From NCBI RefSeq assembly GCF_004121055.1, contig NZ_PYAL01000002.1:1-64000 (forward strand): a stretch of DNA of 64,000 bases. The letters are read 5' to 3'. The notes beneath the pieces are model-generated. The model made no database searches. It was not told the origin of the DNA and saw only the letters and a list, made by a program, of their open reading frames with translations. Position 1 is the stretch's first letter. The number at the start of each line of letters is the position of its first letter. Source of the stretch: Achromobacter aloeverae. GTDB taxonomy: Bacteria > Pseudomonadota > Gammaproteobacteria > Burkholderiales > Burkholderiaceae_B. The position numbers were made by a program, and so were the translations under genes. Below, in pieces: positions 46,387-56,780 of this stretch.

Positions 46387-47691
46387 ATGCAGACCCAAAT
46401 CGCATCGTGGGCGCGCGACACCGATTTCGGCCGGGAGGCCGACGCCATCTTGCGGCGTTGCGTGCACTGCGGGTTTTGTACCGCCACGTGTCCCACTTAC
46501 CAGGTGTTGGGCGATGAGCTGGACAGCCCGCGCGGCCGCATCTATTTGATCAAGCAGATGCTCGAAGGCGCGGAACCGGGGCCTTCGACACAGATGCACC
46601 TGGACCGCTGCCTGACCTGCCGCAATTGCGAGACCACCTGCCCCTCGGGCGTGCAGTACGGCCACCTGCTGGATATCGGCCGCAACCTGGTCGAACAGCG
46701 CGTGCCGCGTCCGTGGCGGCAACGGCTCAAGCGCGCCTTGTTGCGCAAGGGATTGAATTCGCCGTTGTTCGCACCGGCCTTGCGGCTGGGCCAGGCCCTG
46801 CGCGGCATGCTGCCCGAGGCCTTGCAACGCAAGCTGCCGCGGCATCGTGCCGCCGGCGCGCTGCCCGATACGCGCAGCCATCCGCGCCAGGTGCTGCTGC
46901 TGGCCGGCTGCGTGCAGCCGGCCTTGATGCCCACCATCGACGCGGCCACCGTGCGTGTGCTCGATGCCATCGGCATCGGCACGCGGCTGGGCGTGGGCGG
47001 CTGTTGCGGCGCGGTGAACTTCCACCTGGACGACCAGCAGGCGGCGTTGCGGCAGATGCGCGCCAATATCGATGCGTGGTGGCCAGCCGTGCGCGATGGC
47101 GAGGTCGAGGCCATCGTCATGAATGCGTCGGGGTGCGGCGCCATGGTCAAGGAATATGCGCATCATCTGCGCCATGATCCCCAATACGCCGACCGCGCGG
47201 CGCGCATCGTCGCGCTGGTGCGCGATGTGTCCGAAATCGTCGCGCCGCACGCGGCGCAGTTGCGGGCACGGCTGGCGCGCGCGGCACGCGTGGGCGGCGC
47301 CGGCAAGGGAGAGGGCAAGGACGAAGGCAAGGGCGGGGGCGAGGCACATGCGCCCGTGCGCGCGGCCTTCCATCCGCCATGCACGCTGCAGCACTGGCAG
47401 GCGCTGCGCCCACGGACGGAAGCCTTGCTGGCGGACCTGGGCTATGAGCTGCAGCCTTTCAGCGAGGCGCATCTTTGCTGCGGCTCGGCGGGGACCTATT
47501 CGGTCCTGAATCCGGACATCTCGCTGTCCTTGCGCGATCGCAAGCTGGCGGCCGTCGCGCCGACGCAGGCCGACATCATCCTGTCGTCCAACGTCGGCTG
47601 CATCGGCCACCTGCAAAGCGGGACGGCCACGCCGGTGCGGCACTGGATCGAGTCGCTGGACGAACGGCTGGCGGAAGCGCGGACGTCTTGA
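46387..47691 (+). CDS. glcF: Glycolate oxidase iron-sulfur subunit GlcF
   Basis: GlcF (434 residues) carries two 4Fe-4S motifs, CVHCGFCTATCPT and CLTCRNCETTCPSG, at about residues 20-35 and 70-85. Two CCG-type cysteine-rich repeats follow (GGCCGAVNFHLDDQQ and HLCCGSAGTYSVL). It passes electrons from GlcD to the quinone pool. A lysine- and glycine-rich insert (GKGEGKDEGKGGGEA, near residue 300) is not typical of the family and lies in a probable surface loop. It ends the glc operon at a terminator. Confidence 0.95.
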   Translation: MQTQIASWARDTDFGREADAILRRCVHCGFCTATCPTYQVLGDELDSPRGRIYLIKQMLEGAEPGPSTQMHLDRCLTCRNCETTCPSGVQYGHLLDIGRNLVEQRVPRPWRQRLKRALLRKGLNSPLFAPALRLGQALRGMLPEALQRKLPRHRAAGALPDTRSHPRQVLLLAGCVQPALMPTIDAATVRVLDAIGIGTRLGVGGCCGAVNFHLDDQQAALRQMRANIDAWWPAVRDGEVEAIVMNASGCGAMVKEYAHHLRHDPQYADRAARIVALVRDVSEIVAPHAAQLRARLARAARVGGAGKGEGKDEGKGGGEAHAPVRAAFHPPCTLQHWQALRPRTEALLADLGYELQPFSEAHLCCGSAGTYSVLNPDISLSLRDRKLAAVAPTQADIILSSNVGCIGHLQSGTATPVRHWIESLDERLAEARTS

Positions 47692-47693
47692 CC

Positions 47694-47724
47694 GCCGCCC
47701 GCGCCCTGGATGGGCGCGGGCGGC
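47694..47724. terminator. Hairpin between glcF and pntB
   Basis: GCCGCCCGCGCCC and GGGCGCGGGCGGC pair perfectly around TGGAT between two converging genes. There is no T run, so it may be a weak or shared terminator. Confidence 0.55.
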
Positions 47725-47731
47725 CGGGGGC

Positions 47732-49180
47732 TTATTCCACCGCCTTGCCCATGTCCTCGATGACTTTCTTGGCGTCGCCGAAGACCATCATCGTGCGGTC
47801 CATATAGAACAGCTCGTTGTCCAGCCCGGCGTAGCCGGCCGCCATGGAACGCTTGTTGACGATCACCGTGCGCGCCTTGTAGACCTCCAGGATGGGCATC
47901 CCGGCGATGGGCGATTTCGGATCGTTCTTGGCGGCCGGATTGACGACGTCGTTCGCGCCCAGTACCAGCACCACGTCGGTCTGGCCGAATTCGCCGTTGA
48001 TGTCGTCCATTTCGAACACCTGGTCGTACGGCACCTCCGCCTCGGCCAGCAGCACGTTCATGTGCCCCGGCATGCGGCCCGCCACCGGGTGGATGGCGTA
48101 TTTCACCGAAACGCCCTTGGCCGTCAGCTTGGCCGCAAGCTCCTTGAGCACGTGCTGGGCGCGCGCCACCGCCAACCCATAGCCGGGCACGATGACCAGC
48201 GATTCCGCGTTCTCCATCAGGAAGGCGGCATCTTCGGCGCTGCCCGACTTCACGCTGCGCTGCGGGGCCGCGGCGGCGGCATCGGCGCCGCTCGCGCCAT
48301 TGCCGAAGCCGCCCAGCAGGACGTTGAAGAAGGAGCGGTTCATCGCCTTGCACATGATGTAGGAGAGAATCGCGCCCGACGATCCCACCAGCGAGCCCGC
48401 GATGATCAGCATCGGGTTGTCCAGCGAAAAACCGATGCCCGCCGCCGCCCAGCCCGAATAGCTATTGAGCATGGACACCACCACCGGCATGTCGGCGCCG
48501 CCGATGGGGATGATGATCAGCACGCCCAGGATGAAGGCGATGGCCAGCATCACGACGAAGGGCATCCAGGCGTTGGGGCCCTGGCTGGTGACGAACCAGA
48601 TGCCGTACGCCAGCATGGCCACCGCCAGCAGCAGGTTCAACGCATGCTGGCCGTTGAACACCACCGGCGCGCCCTGGAACAGGCGGAACTTGTATTTGCC
48701 GGACAGCTTGCCGAAGGCGATGACCGAGCCGGAAAACGTGATGGCGCCGACGAAGGACCCGATGAAGATTTCGATGCGGTTGCCCAGGGGCAGCCCGCCT
48801 CCCGGCGCGGCGATGCCGAAGGCGTGCGGCTCGGCCACCACGGCTACCGCGATGGCCACGGCGGCCAGGCCTATCATGCTGTGCATGAAGGCCACCAGTT
48901 CGGGCATTTTCGTCATCTCGACGCGCAGGGCCATGAAGGTGCCCACGCTGCCGCCGACCACCAGTCCCAGCAAGACCCAGCCCAGCCCCAGGGAGGCCGC
49001 GCCGGGCCGCGCCAGGCCGGCGATGAGCGCGGCCGTGGTGAGCACCGCCAACGCCATGCCGACGATGCCGAAGGTATTGCCGATGCGTGAGGTGGTGGGA
49101 TGGGACAGGCCCTTGAGCGCCTGGATGAAGCAGACCGAAGCCAGCAGGTAGAGCAGGGTGACCAGGTTCAGGGAGATCAT
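47732..49180 (-). CDS. pntB: NAD(P) transhydrogenase beta subunit PntB
   Basis: This 482-residue subunit of the proton-pumping transhydrogenase has about eight N-terminal membrane helices and a C-terminal NADP-binding domain with [40 protein letters not shown] and [14 protein letters not shown]. The start (ATG 49178-49180, [20 protein letters not shown]) overlaps the pntAB stop as ATGA, indicating coupled translation. Confidence 0.96.
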   Translation of the reverse strand: MISLNLVTLLYLLASVCFIQALKGLSHPTTSRIGNTFGIVGMALAVLTTAALIAGLARPGAASLGLGWVLLGLVVGGSVGTFMALRVEMTKMPELVAFMHSMIGLAAVAIAVAVVAEPHAFGIAAPGGGLPLGNRIEIFIGSFVGAITFSGSVIAFGKLSGKYKFRLFQGAPVVFNGQHALNLLLAVAMLAYGIWFVTSQGPNAWMPFVVMLAIAFILGVLIIIPIGGADMPVVVSMLNSYSGWAAAGIGFSLDNPMLIIAGSLVGSSGAILSYIMCKAMNRSFFNVLLGGFGNGASGADAAAAAPQRSVKSGSAEDAAFLMENAESLVIVPGYGLAVARAQHVLKELAAKLTAKGVSVKYAIHPVAGRMPGHMNVLLAEAEVPYDQVFEMDDINGEFGQTDVVLVLGANDVVNPAAKNDPKSPIAGMPILEVYKARTVIVNKRSMAAGYAGLDNELFYMDRTMMVFGDAKKVIEDMGKAVE

Positions 49181-49509
49181 GCCCGGCCTCCCTTGGCCTG
49201 GCCGGCCGTCGCGGCGGGACGTTCTTTTTTCTTGAACATCTGCAGCATGCGGCGCGTGACCAGGAAGCCGCCGAATACGTTGACGGCGGCCAGCGCCACG
49301 GCCAGCACGCCCATCGCGCGCGCCAGACCGCCTTCGGTCAGCGCCGCCGCCAGCATCGCGCCGACGATGATGATGGCCGAAATCGCGTTGGTCACGGCCA
49401 TCAGCGGGGTGTGCAGGGCTGGCGTGACGTTCCATACCACGTGGTAACCCACGTAGACGGCCAGCACGAAAATGATGAGATTGATCAGGGTAGGGCTGAT
49501 GGTGTCCAT
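49177..49509 (-). CDS. pntAB: NAD(P) transhydrogenase subunit PntAB (membrane part of alpha)
   Basis: The 110-residue membrane subunit has four hydrophobic segments, including [20 protein letters not shown] and [14 protein letters not shown]. In enterobacteria this part is fused to the soluble alpha domain; here it is a separate gene, as in Rhodospirillum. It lies directly next to pntAA (no gap) and overlaps pntB by four bases. Confidence 0.93.
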   Translation of the reverse strand: MDTISPTLINLIIFVLAVYVGYHVVWNVTPALHTPLMAVTNAISAIIIVGAMLAAALTEGGLARAMGVLAVALAAVNVFGGFLVTRRMLQMFKKKERPAATAGQAKGGRA

Positions 49510-50628
49510 TCACGCGCTCCGCAAAACGTTGCCGCCTTCGCAGACCAGGCAGGCCGCGACGATTTCATCTTCGCGCTGGATCGCCAGCGCGCCATCCTTG
49601 GCGGTGATGAGCTTGAGGAAATCGAGCAGGTTGCGCGCATAGAGCGCCGAGGCGTCGGTGGGAACGAGGGCGGGCAGGTTGGTGAGCCCGACCAGCACCA
49701 CGCCGTGCTTCTCGACCACGCGGTCCTTTTCCGTGAGCGGGCAATTGCCGCCGCGCTCGACGGCCAGGTCCACCAGCACCGAACCCGGCTTCATGGCCTG
49801 CACCGTGTCCGCGCCGACCAGGGTGGGCGCGGGCCGGCCGGGGATCAGCGCGGTGGTAATGATGATGTCGGCCTGGCGGCAGCGTTCGGAGACCAGCGCT
49901 GCCTGTCGCGCCATCCACGCGGCCGGCATGGGCCGCGCGTAGCCGCCCGTGCCCTGGGCGATTTCGCGTTCCTCGTCGGTCTCGAAGGGGACGTCGATGA
50001 ACTTCGCGCCCAGCGATTCCACCTGTTCGCGCGCGGCGGGACGCACGTCGGACGCTTCGACCACGGCGCCCAGCCGACGGGCCGTCGCGATGGCCTGCAA
50101 GCCGGCGACGCCGGCGCCCAGGATCACGGCGCGCGCGGCTTTTAGCGTGCCGGCGGCGGTCATCATCATGGGAAACAGCCGGCCGTAGTGATGGGCGGCC
50201 AGCAGCACCGCCTTGTAGCCGGCCAGGTTGGCCTGCGAGGACAGCACGTCCAGGCTTTGCGCCCGCGTGATGCGCGGCGCGGCCTCCAGGGCAAAGCCGG
50301 TGACGCCGGTGGCGGCCAGCGCCGCCAGGCCGGCGGCGTCATAGGGATCCAGCATGCCGGCCACGACCGCGCCCGGCTTGAGCAGGCCCAGTTCCGGGCC
50401 CGCCGGCGCGCGCACCTTCAGCACCAGTTCCGCCCCCAGGGCCTGGGCCGCCGATCCCAGGGTGGCGCCCACCGCCGTATAGGCCTCGTCGGGGTAGCGT
50501 GCCGCCGTCCCGGCGCCGGATTCGACGCAGACGGCATGCCCCGCGCTCACGTACTTCTTCACCGTTTCCGGTGTTGCAGCGACGCGAGTTTCGCCCGGCA
50601 GGGTCTCGCGTGGAACTCCGACTATCAT
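49510..50628 (-). CDS. pntAA: NAD(P) transhydrogenase soluble alpha subunit PntAA
   Basis: The 372-residue NAD-binding subunit begins MIVGVPRETLPGETRVAATP and has the Rossmann motif VILGAGVAGLQAIATARRLG near residue 170, followed by DVRPAAREQVESLGAKFIDV. The last segment closely matches the alanine dehydrogenase/PntA family. With PntAB and PntB it couples hydride transfer between NADH and NADP to proton flow. Confidence 0.95.
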   Translation of the reverse strand: MIVGVPRETLPGETRVAATPETVKKYVSAGHAVCVESGAGTAARYPDEAYTAVGATLGSAAQALGAELVLKVRAPAGPELGLLKPGAVVAGMLDPYDAAGLAALAATGVTGFALEAAPRITRAQSLDVLSSQANLAGYKAVLLAAHHYGRLFPMMMTAAGTLKAARAVILGAGVAGLQAIATARRLGAVVEASDVRPAAREQVESLGAKFIDVPFETDEEREIAQGTGGYARPMPAAWMARQAALVSERCRQADIIITTALIPGRPAPTLVGADTVQAMKPGSVLVDLAVERGGNCPLTEKDRVVEKHGVVLVGLTNLPALVPTDASALYARNLLDFLKLITAKDGALAIQREDEIVAACLVCEGGNVLRSA

Positions 50629-50881
50629 GGATCCTCCAGAAATGGCCCCGCCGCCGCGCCCGTGCGCGGTTCCCTTCCGGGGCGGTTTTCGTTCTCAGGT
50701 GATGCCGTGAAGCTGTGTTGCCGGGTGACATGATGCCGTGTTTGGGGGACTTTGTGGGGGTTATCGGGGCCGGGCAGGGGCCTGGCGGTAAAATGCCCGC
50801 CAGGATGGCCGTGGCTTCCCCCTTCGTGTCACCCCTTCCTGTCGCCCCTGTGCTTCCGTGGTTTTTCCTTCCTTTTCTCCT

Positions 50882-51994
50882 ATGTCGCATTCCTCCTCCA
50901 AGGGCCGTGTCGTCGTCGGCATGTCCGGCGGCGTCGATTCCTCCGTCACTGCCTGGCTGCTGAAGCAGCAGGGCTATGAAGTCGTCGGCCTGTTCATGAA
51001 GAACTGGGAGGACGATGACGATTCCGAATATTGTTCGACGCGCCAGGACTGGCTGGATGCCGCCAGCGTGGCGGACCTGATCGGCGTGGATATCGAGGCC
51101 GTCAATTTCGCGGCCGAGTACAAGGACCGCGTGTTCGCCGACTTCCTGCGCGAATACTCGGCCGGTCGCACGCCCAATCCCGACGTCCTGTGCAATGCCG
51201 AGATCAAGTTCAAGGCCTTCCTGGACCACGCCATGAGCCTGGGCGCCGAGCGCATCGCCACCGGGCACTATGCGCGGGTGCGCCGGGTCGACGAGGCCGC
51301 CGGTCCGCGCTACGAGCTGCTCAAGGCCCTGGACGCCACGAAGGACCAGAGCTATTTCCTGCATCGCCTGAACCAGGCGCAACTGGCGCGCACCCTGTTC
51401 CCGCTGGGCGAAATCCCCAAGACCGAGGTCCGCCGCATCGCCCACGAGATCGGCCTGCACAATGCGGCCAAGAAGGACTCCACCGGCATCTGCTTCATCG
51501 GCGAGCGGCCGTTCCGCGAGTTCCTCAACCGCTACCTGCCCACCGAACCGGGTCCCATCCTGACGCCGGAGGGCAAGCGCGTCGGGACGCACGAAGGCCT
51601 GTCGTTCTATACGCTGGGCCAGCGCAAGGGCCTGGGCGTGGGAGGCATCAAGGGCGCGCAGCGCGAGGATGGCACGTCCGACGCCTGGTACTCGGCGCGC
51701 AAGGACCTGGCGGCGAACACGTTGTACGTGGTGCAGGGGCACGACCACCCCTGGCTGCTGTCGCGTACGCTGGCCGCGCAGGATGCCAGCTGGGTGGCCG
51801 GCGTCCCGCCCGTGCCCGGGGCGTACGGCGCCAAGACCCGCTATCGCCAGGCCGACGCGGCCTGCACGCTACGCGACGCGGCGGGCGAGGTGTTCACACT
51901 GGATTTCGAGCAGGAGCAATGGGCGGTCACGCCTGGGCAGTCGGCGGTGCTGTACGACGGCGACGTTTGCCTGGGCGGCGGCATCATCGCCTGA
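50882..51994 (+). CDS. mnmA: tRNA-specific 2-thiouridylase MnmA
   Basis: MnmA (370 residues) thiolates U34 of tRNA-Glu, -Gln and -Lys. The PP-loop is [18 protein letters not shown] near residue 10. The two catalytic cysteines are in [15 protein letters not shown] and [13 protein letters not shown], both present. The ATG at 50882 is preferred over an upstream in-frame start at 50858 because the family begins shortly before the PP-loop. It is divergent from pntAA. Confidence 0.97.
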   Translation: MSHSSSKGRVVVGMSGGVDSSVTAWLLKQQGYEVVGLFMKNWEDDDDSEYCSTRQDWLDAASVADLIGVDIEAVNFAAEYKDRVFADFLREYSAGRTPNPDVLCNAEIKFKAFLDHAMSLGAERIATGHYARVRRVDEAAGPRYELLKALDATKDQSYFLHRLNQAQLARTLFPLGEIPKTEVRRIAHEIGLHNAAKKDSTGICFIGERPFREFLNRYLPTEPGPILTPEGKRVGTHEGLSFYTLGQRKGLGVGGIKGAQREDGTSDAWYSARKDLAANTLYVVQGHDHPWLLSRTLAAQDASWVAGVPPVPGAYGAKTRYRQADAACTLRDAAGEVFTLDFEQEQWAVTPGQSAVLYDGDVCLGGGIIA

Positions 51995-52119
51995 GAAGAA
52001 GGCGCCTGACAAAGCACCTGACAAAGCGACCAACAAACGCCCAACCAAACGAAACGCCCAACAAAATGCCCGCAGCCGGATCCCGGTGCGGGCGTTTCGT
52101 CGACCTGCGGCAACCTGGT
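51995..52119. other. Short 12-base degenerate repeats and hairpin between mnmA and gst
   Basis: After mnmA, CCTGACAAAGC occurs twice (52005-52015 and 52017-52027), followed by looser twelve-base copies built on ACAAA(C/G)GC. Further on, GCCCGC...GCGGGC around 52068-52093 forms a hairpin near the end of the converging gst gene. No gene is seen here. Confidence 0.5.
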
Positions 52120-52731
52120 TCAGACGGCGGGCGGAACCGTGTCGGTGAACGAGGCGCGCGTCATCAGTTTCTCGTAGAGACGCGACAGATTGGCATGGCC
52201 TTCACGCCAGTTGAGGTGACCGAAACGCAGGTCCAGGTAACCCAGCGCGCAACCCACGGCGACGTCGGCCAGGCTGTAGTTGATCCCCATGCAATAAGCG
52301 TGCTCGCCCAGGCTCTTGTCCATGGCGTCCAGGCTGGCGTGGATCTTGGAATACTGACGGCTGATCCAGTCGGGGCTCTGCTGCGCTTCCGGCCGCTGCT
52401 TTTCCTTGACGATGGCCACACAGGCATCCAGCACGCCGTCGGCGATGGCTTCCCAACACTTCACGGCGGCGCGGTCGCGGCCGGATTGGGGGATCAGCCG
52501 GGCCACCGGCGACAGGGTATCCAGGTATTCGACGATCACGCGCGAGTCGAACAAGGCGCCGCCGTCTTCCATGACCAGGCAGGGCACCTTGCCGAGCGGG
52601 TTGTATTGCTGGATCCGGGTGTCGGGCGACCAGACGTTCTCGACATCCATCCGGTAATCGAGTTTTTTCTCCGCCATGACGACACGCACTTTACGCACGT
52701 AGGGGCTGGTATGAGAACCGATAAGTTTCAT
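52120..52731 (-). CDS. Glutathione S-transferase family protein
   Basis: The 203-residue protein has an N-terminal thioredoxin-like half (MKLIGSHTSPYVRKVRVVMA, VPCLVMEDGGALFDSRVIVE with the glutathione-binding acidic-Ser pair) and an all-helical C-terminal half. The Ser in TSPYVRKV fits a bacterial GST subgroup. The start at ATG 52729-52731 removes an unlikely 33-residue extension into the promoter. The substrate is unknown. It is divergent from purB. Confidence 0.9.
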   Translation of the reverse strand: MKLIGSHTSPYVRKVRVVMAEKKLDYRMDVENVWSPDTRIQQYNPLGKVPCLVMEDGGALFDSRVIVEYLDTLSPVARLIPQSGRDRAAVKCWEAIADGVLDACVAIVKEKQRPEAQQSPDWISRQYSKIHASLDAMDKSLGEHAYCMGINYSLADVAVGCALGYLDLRFGHLNWREGHANLSRLYEKLMTRASFTDTVPPAV

Positions 52732-52879
52732 GGTGTCACTGTCATAGTCGGAAAGCGGCCGCAGTATAGCAGGATGCCGTCGCATTGACCGGCGGGTGGA
52801 TGCGTGGCGCGCGGCGTCCGGGCCGCGCAAGCGTGGATGATAAAATCGCCTCGCTTTTCAACGGTTTCCTCTCTTTTAG

Positions 52880-54265
<1,386 letters not shown>

Positions 54266-54714
54266 CGGGCAGGGCGGGCCTGCTGGCCCTGCCTGGTCCG
54301 CGCCTGCCCGGCATAGGTGGCCTATGGCCCATGGCCCATGGCCTTATGGCCATCCCCCATGCCTTATGCCTAAACGCCCCTGATCAGGGGCGTTTTCTTT
54401 TTCATGCCCTCGGTCAGGGGTGTTTTTCTTTGCGACGCCCCGTCCCGAATGCCGTTCCGTGCCCTGGGACAGCCTCCCCCAGCCTGCATCCGGGATGCGC
54501 GACGGCCCCGGGCGTGTGAAAAATCGGGTTACGCGCCCATACGGTTTTGTATCTATTTCCCTGCGGCTGGCAAGGCCGAAATAAGGCGTACGGCGGTCGG
54601 CATGCTCCCACGGAAGCGCGCGCTTCATAGGGCAGACGTTCGAAAACTTCCGTTATGGCGGCGCCGGGCACGCTGCTTGCTTAGGACCTTCATCCACGGC
54701 AAATACGAAACGCA
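54266..54714. other. Gene-poor gap after purB
   Basis: This stretch of about 450 bases holds repeated GGCCCATGGCC and TATGGCC elements at 54319-54350. A purB terminator lies at 54372-54396, and a second hairpin with a T run (CCCTCGGTCAGGGGTGTTTTT) follows at 54407-54427. The longer open frames here are out of phase with any recognisable protein and I do not call them. Confidence 0.5.
54372..54396 (+). terminator. Terminator after purB
   Basis: AAACGCCCCTGA/TCAGGGGCGTTT is a perfect 24-base palindrome with no separate loop, followed by TCTTTTTC. It lies 106 bases after the purB stop. Confidence 0.8.
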
Positions 54715-54936
54715 ATGGAAGTTTTTGCAAAAAATTCGAATGGGTGGGGAGCCACCTTGCTGGTCGATCCCGCGGGAAACGGGAAATACAACTGGCGCAT
54801 CCTGGTGGAGGACCGACGTCGCGCGCCGCCGTCGGTCCGCTTCATCGTGTCGCCGGTGTGTTTCGCGTCCGTCGGGGAAAGCATCGACGACGGCAGGGCG
54901 GTGCTGGAAATCCTGACTCCTGACGATTTGACTTGA
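54715..54936 (+). CDS. Small protein of unknown function
   Basis: A possible 73-residue protein beginning MEVFAKNSNGWGATLLVDPA and ending VLEILTPDDLT, without membrane segment or signal peptide. A start ATG is present but no clear ribosome site. The alternation of hydrophobic residues (WRILVEDRR, VRFIVSPVCFA) suggests a beta-rich domain. I do not recognise the family. A longer overlapping frame exists, so the call is uncertain. Confidence 0.5.
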   Translation: MEVFAKNSNGWGATLLVDPAGNGKYNWRILVEDRRRAPPSVRFIVSPVCFASVGESIDDGRAVLEILTPDDLT

Positions 54937-55029
54937 TACACGTATTACCGTTTTTCGGTCTTGCTTGCGCTGCGGACGGAGGCGGACTACCGCGTCCGTT
55001 TATATCTATATCAATACATGGAGAATAAT

Positions 55030-55335
55030 ATGAGTGCCATGATGTGCCTGCCTTGCCAGGGCATTGCCATTGCGACGTCGGGGCTGCAAGCCCATTCCAG
55101 CCTGGTGCACGAGGGCTTCGTACGGCCTACCGAGAAGCACCGTGAAAACCATCGCGAAGACCGGTATCGCTGCTCGTGCTGCCATACGCTGTGGGTGCGG
55201 GAAACCGATCGCTGGGGGATGGACCTGGGATTCCGCCTTGCCCCGGTCCAGACGGGCGCGCGGCCGCGTTTCATTTACACGGAAACGCCCGCGCGCATGG
55301 CCGAAAAACGTATTTACCAGGTGCCCGCGGGCTGA
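55030..55335 (+). CDS. Small protein with two CxxC pairs (putative zinc ribbon)
   Basis: The 101-residue protein begins MSAMMCLPCQG and later has DRYRCSCCHTLWVRE. The two cysteine groups (CLPC and CSCC, about 50 residues apart) look like a zinc ribbon. GGAGAA lies before the ATG at 55030 and gives the best start; an in-frame ATG at 55018 is the alternative. No membrane segment is seen. The family is not recognised and the function is unknown. Confidence 0.68.
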   Translation: MSAMMCLPCQGIAIATSGLQAHSSLVHEGFVRPTEKHRENHREDRYRCSCCHTLWVRETDRWGMDLGFRLAPVQTGARPRFIYTETPARMAEKRIYQVPAG

Positions 55336-55425
55336 AGGGAATGAGGCATAAGGATTAAAAGAGGGATGAATTGCGGCGCCCCGGGAGCGCTGCATCCTGT
55401 ATGCCGGCATCGCCGCCGGCCAAGT

Positions 55426-55470
55426 CCGGTGAAGAAAAAGCCACGCGATGCGTGGCTTTTTCTTCACCGG
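55426..55470. terminator. Strong bidirectional terminator
   Basis: A perfect 21-base inverted repeat (CCGGTGAAGAAAAAGCCACGC and its complement) flanks the loop GAT. The A and T runs within the arms allow termination in either direction, between the CxxC gene and the small membrane peptide gene. Confidence 0.9.
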
Positions 55471-55491
55471 GAAGCCGGCTTACCGCGGCGC

Positions 55492-55569
55492 TCAGATCAC
55501 GTGAAACAGCCAGAGCAGGATAATGATGGGGATGGGAATGCCCAATAGCCAAAGCAGAATGCCGCGCAT
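55492..55569 (-). CDS. 25-residue membrane peptide
   Basis: On the minus strand, ATG at 55567-55569 to the stop at 55492 encodes MRGILLWLLGIPIPIIILLW followed by LFHVI. This is one hydrophobic helix with proline breaks (IPIP), probably in the inner membrane. A near-perfect ribosome site (AAGGAG, seven bases before the ATG) supports translation. Similar tiny proteins are, from memory, common in Burkholderiales; no function is known to me. A strong terminator follows directly. Confidence 0.75.
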   Translation of the reverse strand: MRGILLWLLGIPIPIIILLWLFHVI

Positions 55570-55656
55570 GTCGGTCTCCTTATGTGAACGCGGTCGGGAC
55601 GACCGCCTCACCTGGAAGATGCAAGACGCGTGCCGCACCCTTTCCGGGTTCGCCTC

Positions 55657-55974
55657 CTAGTCGTCGCGCAGGCCCAACTGGGCGAGGGCGGCGGCATAGG
55701 CAGCCTCGTTGGCGCACAGGAACACGGCGATGTCATTGGGGTTGATGTTGTCGAGCACGTCGGCCACCTGGCCCTCGGCGCTGTCCGGATCGGTCACCGC
55801 GGTGGCGTGGATCTCGCCGCCGGCCTCCACTTCCTCGGGGGGAACGATATGCGCGATTGCGTTCAGATCCGGCGCGCTGATCACCGCGTAGGCGCGGATC
55901 GGCTCGCCGTCCAGCGTGGTGTGCAAGGCCATGCCGCCGACGATGTCCTGGCGGCGGGTACTGATAATTTCCAT
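55657..55974 (-). CDS. Conserved-looking protein of unknown function
   Basis: The 105-residue soluble protein (MEIISTRRQDIVGGMALHTT to ALAQLGLRDD) is acidic and has no signal peptide. The segment DNINPNDIAVFLCANEAAYA suggests an alpha/beta domain. The start at ATG 55972-55974 is preferred over an upstream in-frame ATG (56002-56004) because AGGTGA lies just before it. No family is recognised. Confidence 0.6.
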   Translation of the reverse strand: MEIISTRRQDIVGGMALHTTLDGEPIRAYAVISAPDLNAIAHIVPPEEVEAGGEIHATAVTDPDSAEGQVADVLDNINPNDIAVFLCANEAAYAAALAQLGLRDD

Positions 55975-56338
55975 GAGTTCACCTGATGGGATTGCGCTCT
56001 TCATGTCAGTGCTGCGTAAAAAATAAGCAGCATTACCGGAGCGTGTAGTGAAATATTCGCCAAATGGCGGGTTATAAGCGCCCGTATGTGCAACGCTGAG
56101 TAAGTGTGACCGTTAGTTTGCGGGTGGTTGTAGCATCCAGTTTCAATTAAAGCGATTTTCCACTAAAATGTTTTTGACTTAAACCATCGACGGTCTCATA
56201 GTGTCGTCGAGGTTTTCAAGCGTGCGGTATTTGTACAGTTGTCGAGTTCTTCCCGGTCTCCCTATTGTCATGTCCCTTGCTTGAACACGCTCCTATCCCG
56301 GGCTTCTAATTGCCCAATTTATGCAAGGAAACGACGGT
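55975..56338. promoter_or_regulatory. Long leader region of the cold-shock gene
   Basis: This region is AT-richer than the window. A good sigma-70 promoter, TTGACT (56174-56179), 17 bases, CATAGT (56197-56202), points rightward. Transcription from there would give an untranslated leader of about 130 bases before the cold-shock start, as is usual for csp genes whose leader folds according to temperature. Confidence 0.55.
56174..56202 (+). promoter_or_regulatory. Sigma-70 promoter for cold-shock gene
   Basis: TTGACT and CATAGT with an ideal 17-base spacing, upstream of the csp reading frame. The minus 35 matches the consensus at five of six bases and the minus 10 at four of six. Confidence 0.6.
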
Positions 56339-56545
56339 ATGGAAGAAACCGGCATCGTTAAGTGGTTTAACTCCGAAAAGGGTTACGGCTTCATCACCCC
56401 GGACGCGGGTGGCAAGGACTTGTTCGCGCACTTCTCGGAAATCCAGGGCTCGGGCTTTCGCTCGCTGGAAGAGAACCAGCGCGTCAGCTACGTTGTCGCC
56501 AACGGTCCCAAGGGTCCGCAAGCTACCAAGATTCAGCCGCAGTAA
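56339..56545 (+). CDS. Cold-shock domain protein, CspA family
   Basis: The 68-residue single-stranded nucleic-acid-binding protein has RNP1-type KGYGFITPD and RNP2-type DLFAHFSEI motifs in [20 protein letters not shown] onward. It acts as an RNA chaperone. The start at ATG 56339 gives the usual length; an in-frame ATG at 56321 would add six residues. A terminator follows at 56594. Confidence 0.95.
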   Translation: MEETGIVKWFNSEKGYGFITPDAGGKDLFAHFSEIQGSGFRSLEENQRVSYVVANGPKGPQATKIQPQ

Positions 56546-56593
56546 GCCGCTGAGACTAGCCTAGGCAGCCTTGCCGGCTGCCGAGGCGTGGGA

Positions 56594-56618
56594 AGCCCCG
56601 CAATCGGCGGGGCTTTTT
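56594..56618 (+). terminator. Terminator after cold-shock gene
   Basis: AGCCCCGC/GCGGGGCT with a short loop followed by six T, 48 bases after the csp stop. Confidence 0.85.
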
Positions 56619-56780
56619 TATTTCCGGCGCCCTTGCCGGAACCGGGCTCGCCCCGCTGGCGCGGCTTTTTTACAACGCCGTGATCCCTCCCGCTACCCTT
56701 ACGGGTTAGTCTATCCCACCACGCCGGGCGCCGGCCCTGGCTCGGGAACAAAGAGAAGAATTCACAAGACTGGAGTATGG

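Noticed and set aside
54404-54916. A 170-codon open frame after purB
   Set aside because: It begins within the terminator region, is Arg/Cys-rich without domain pattern and overlaps the better-formed 73-residue frame in another phase.
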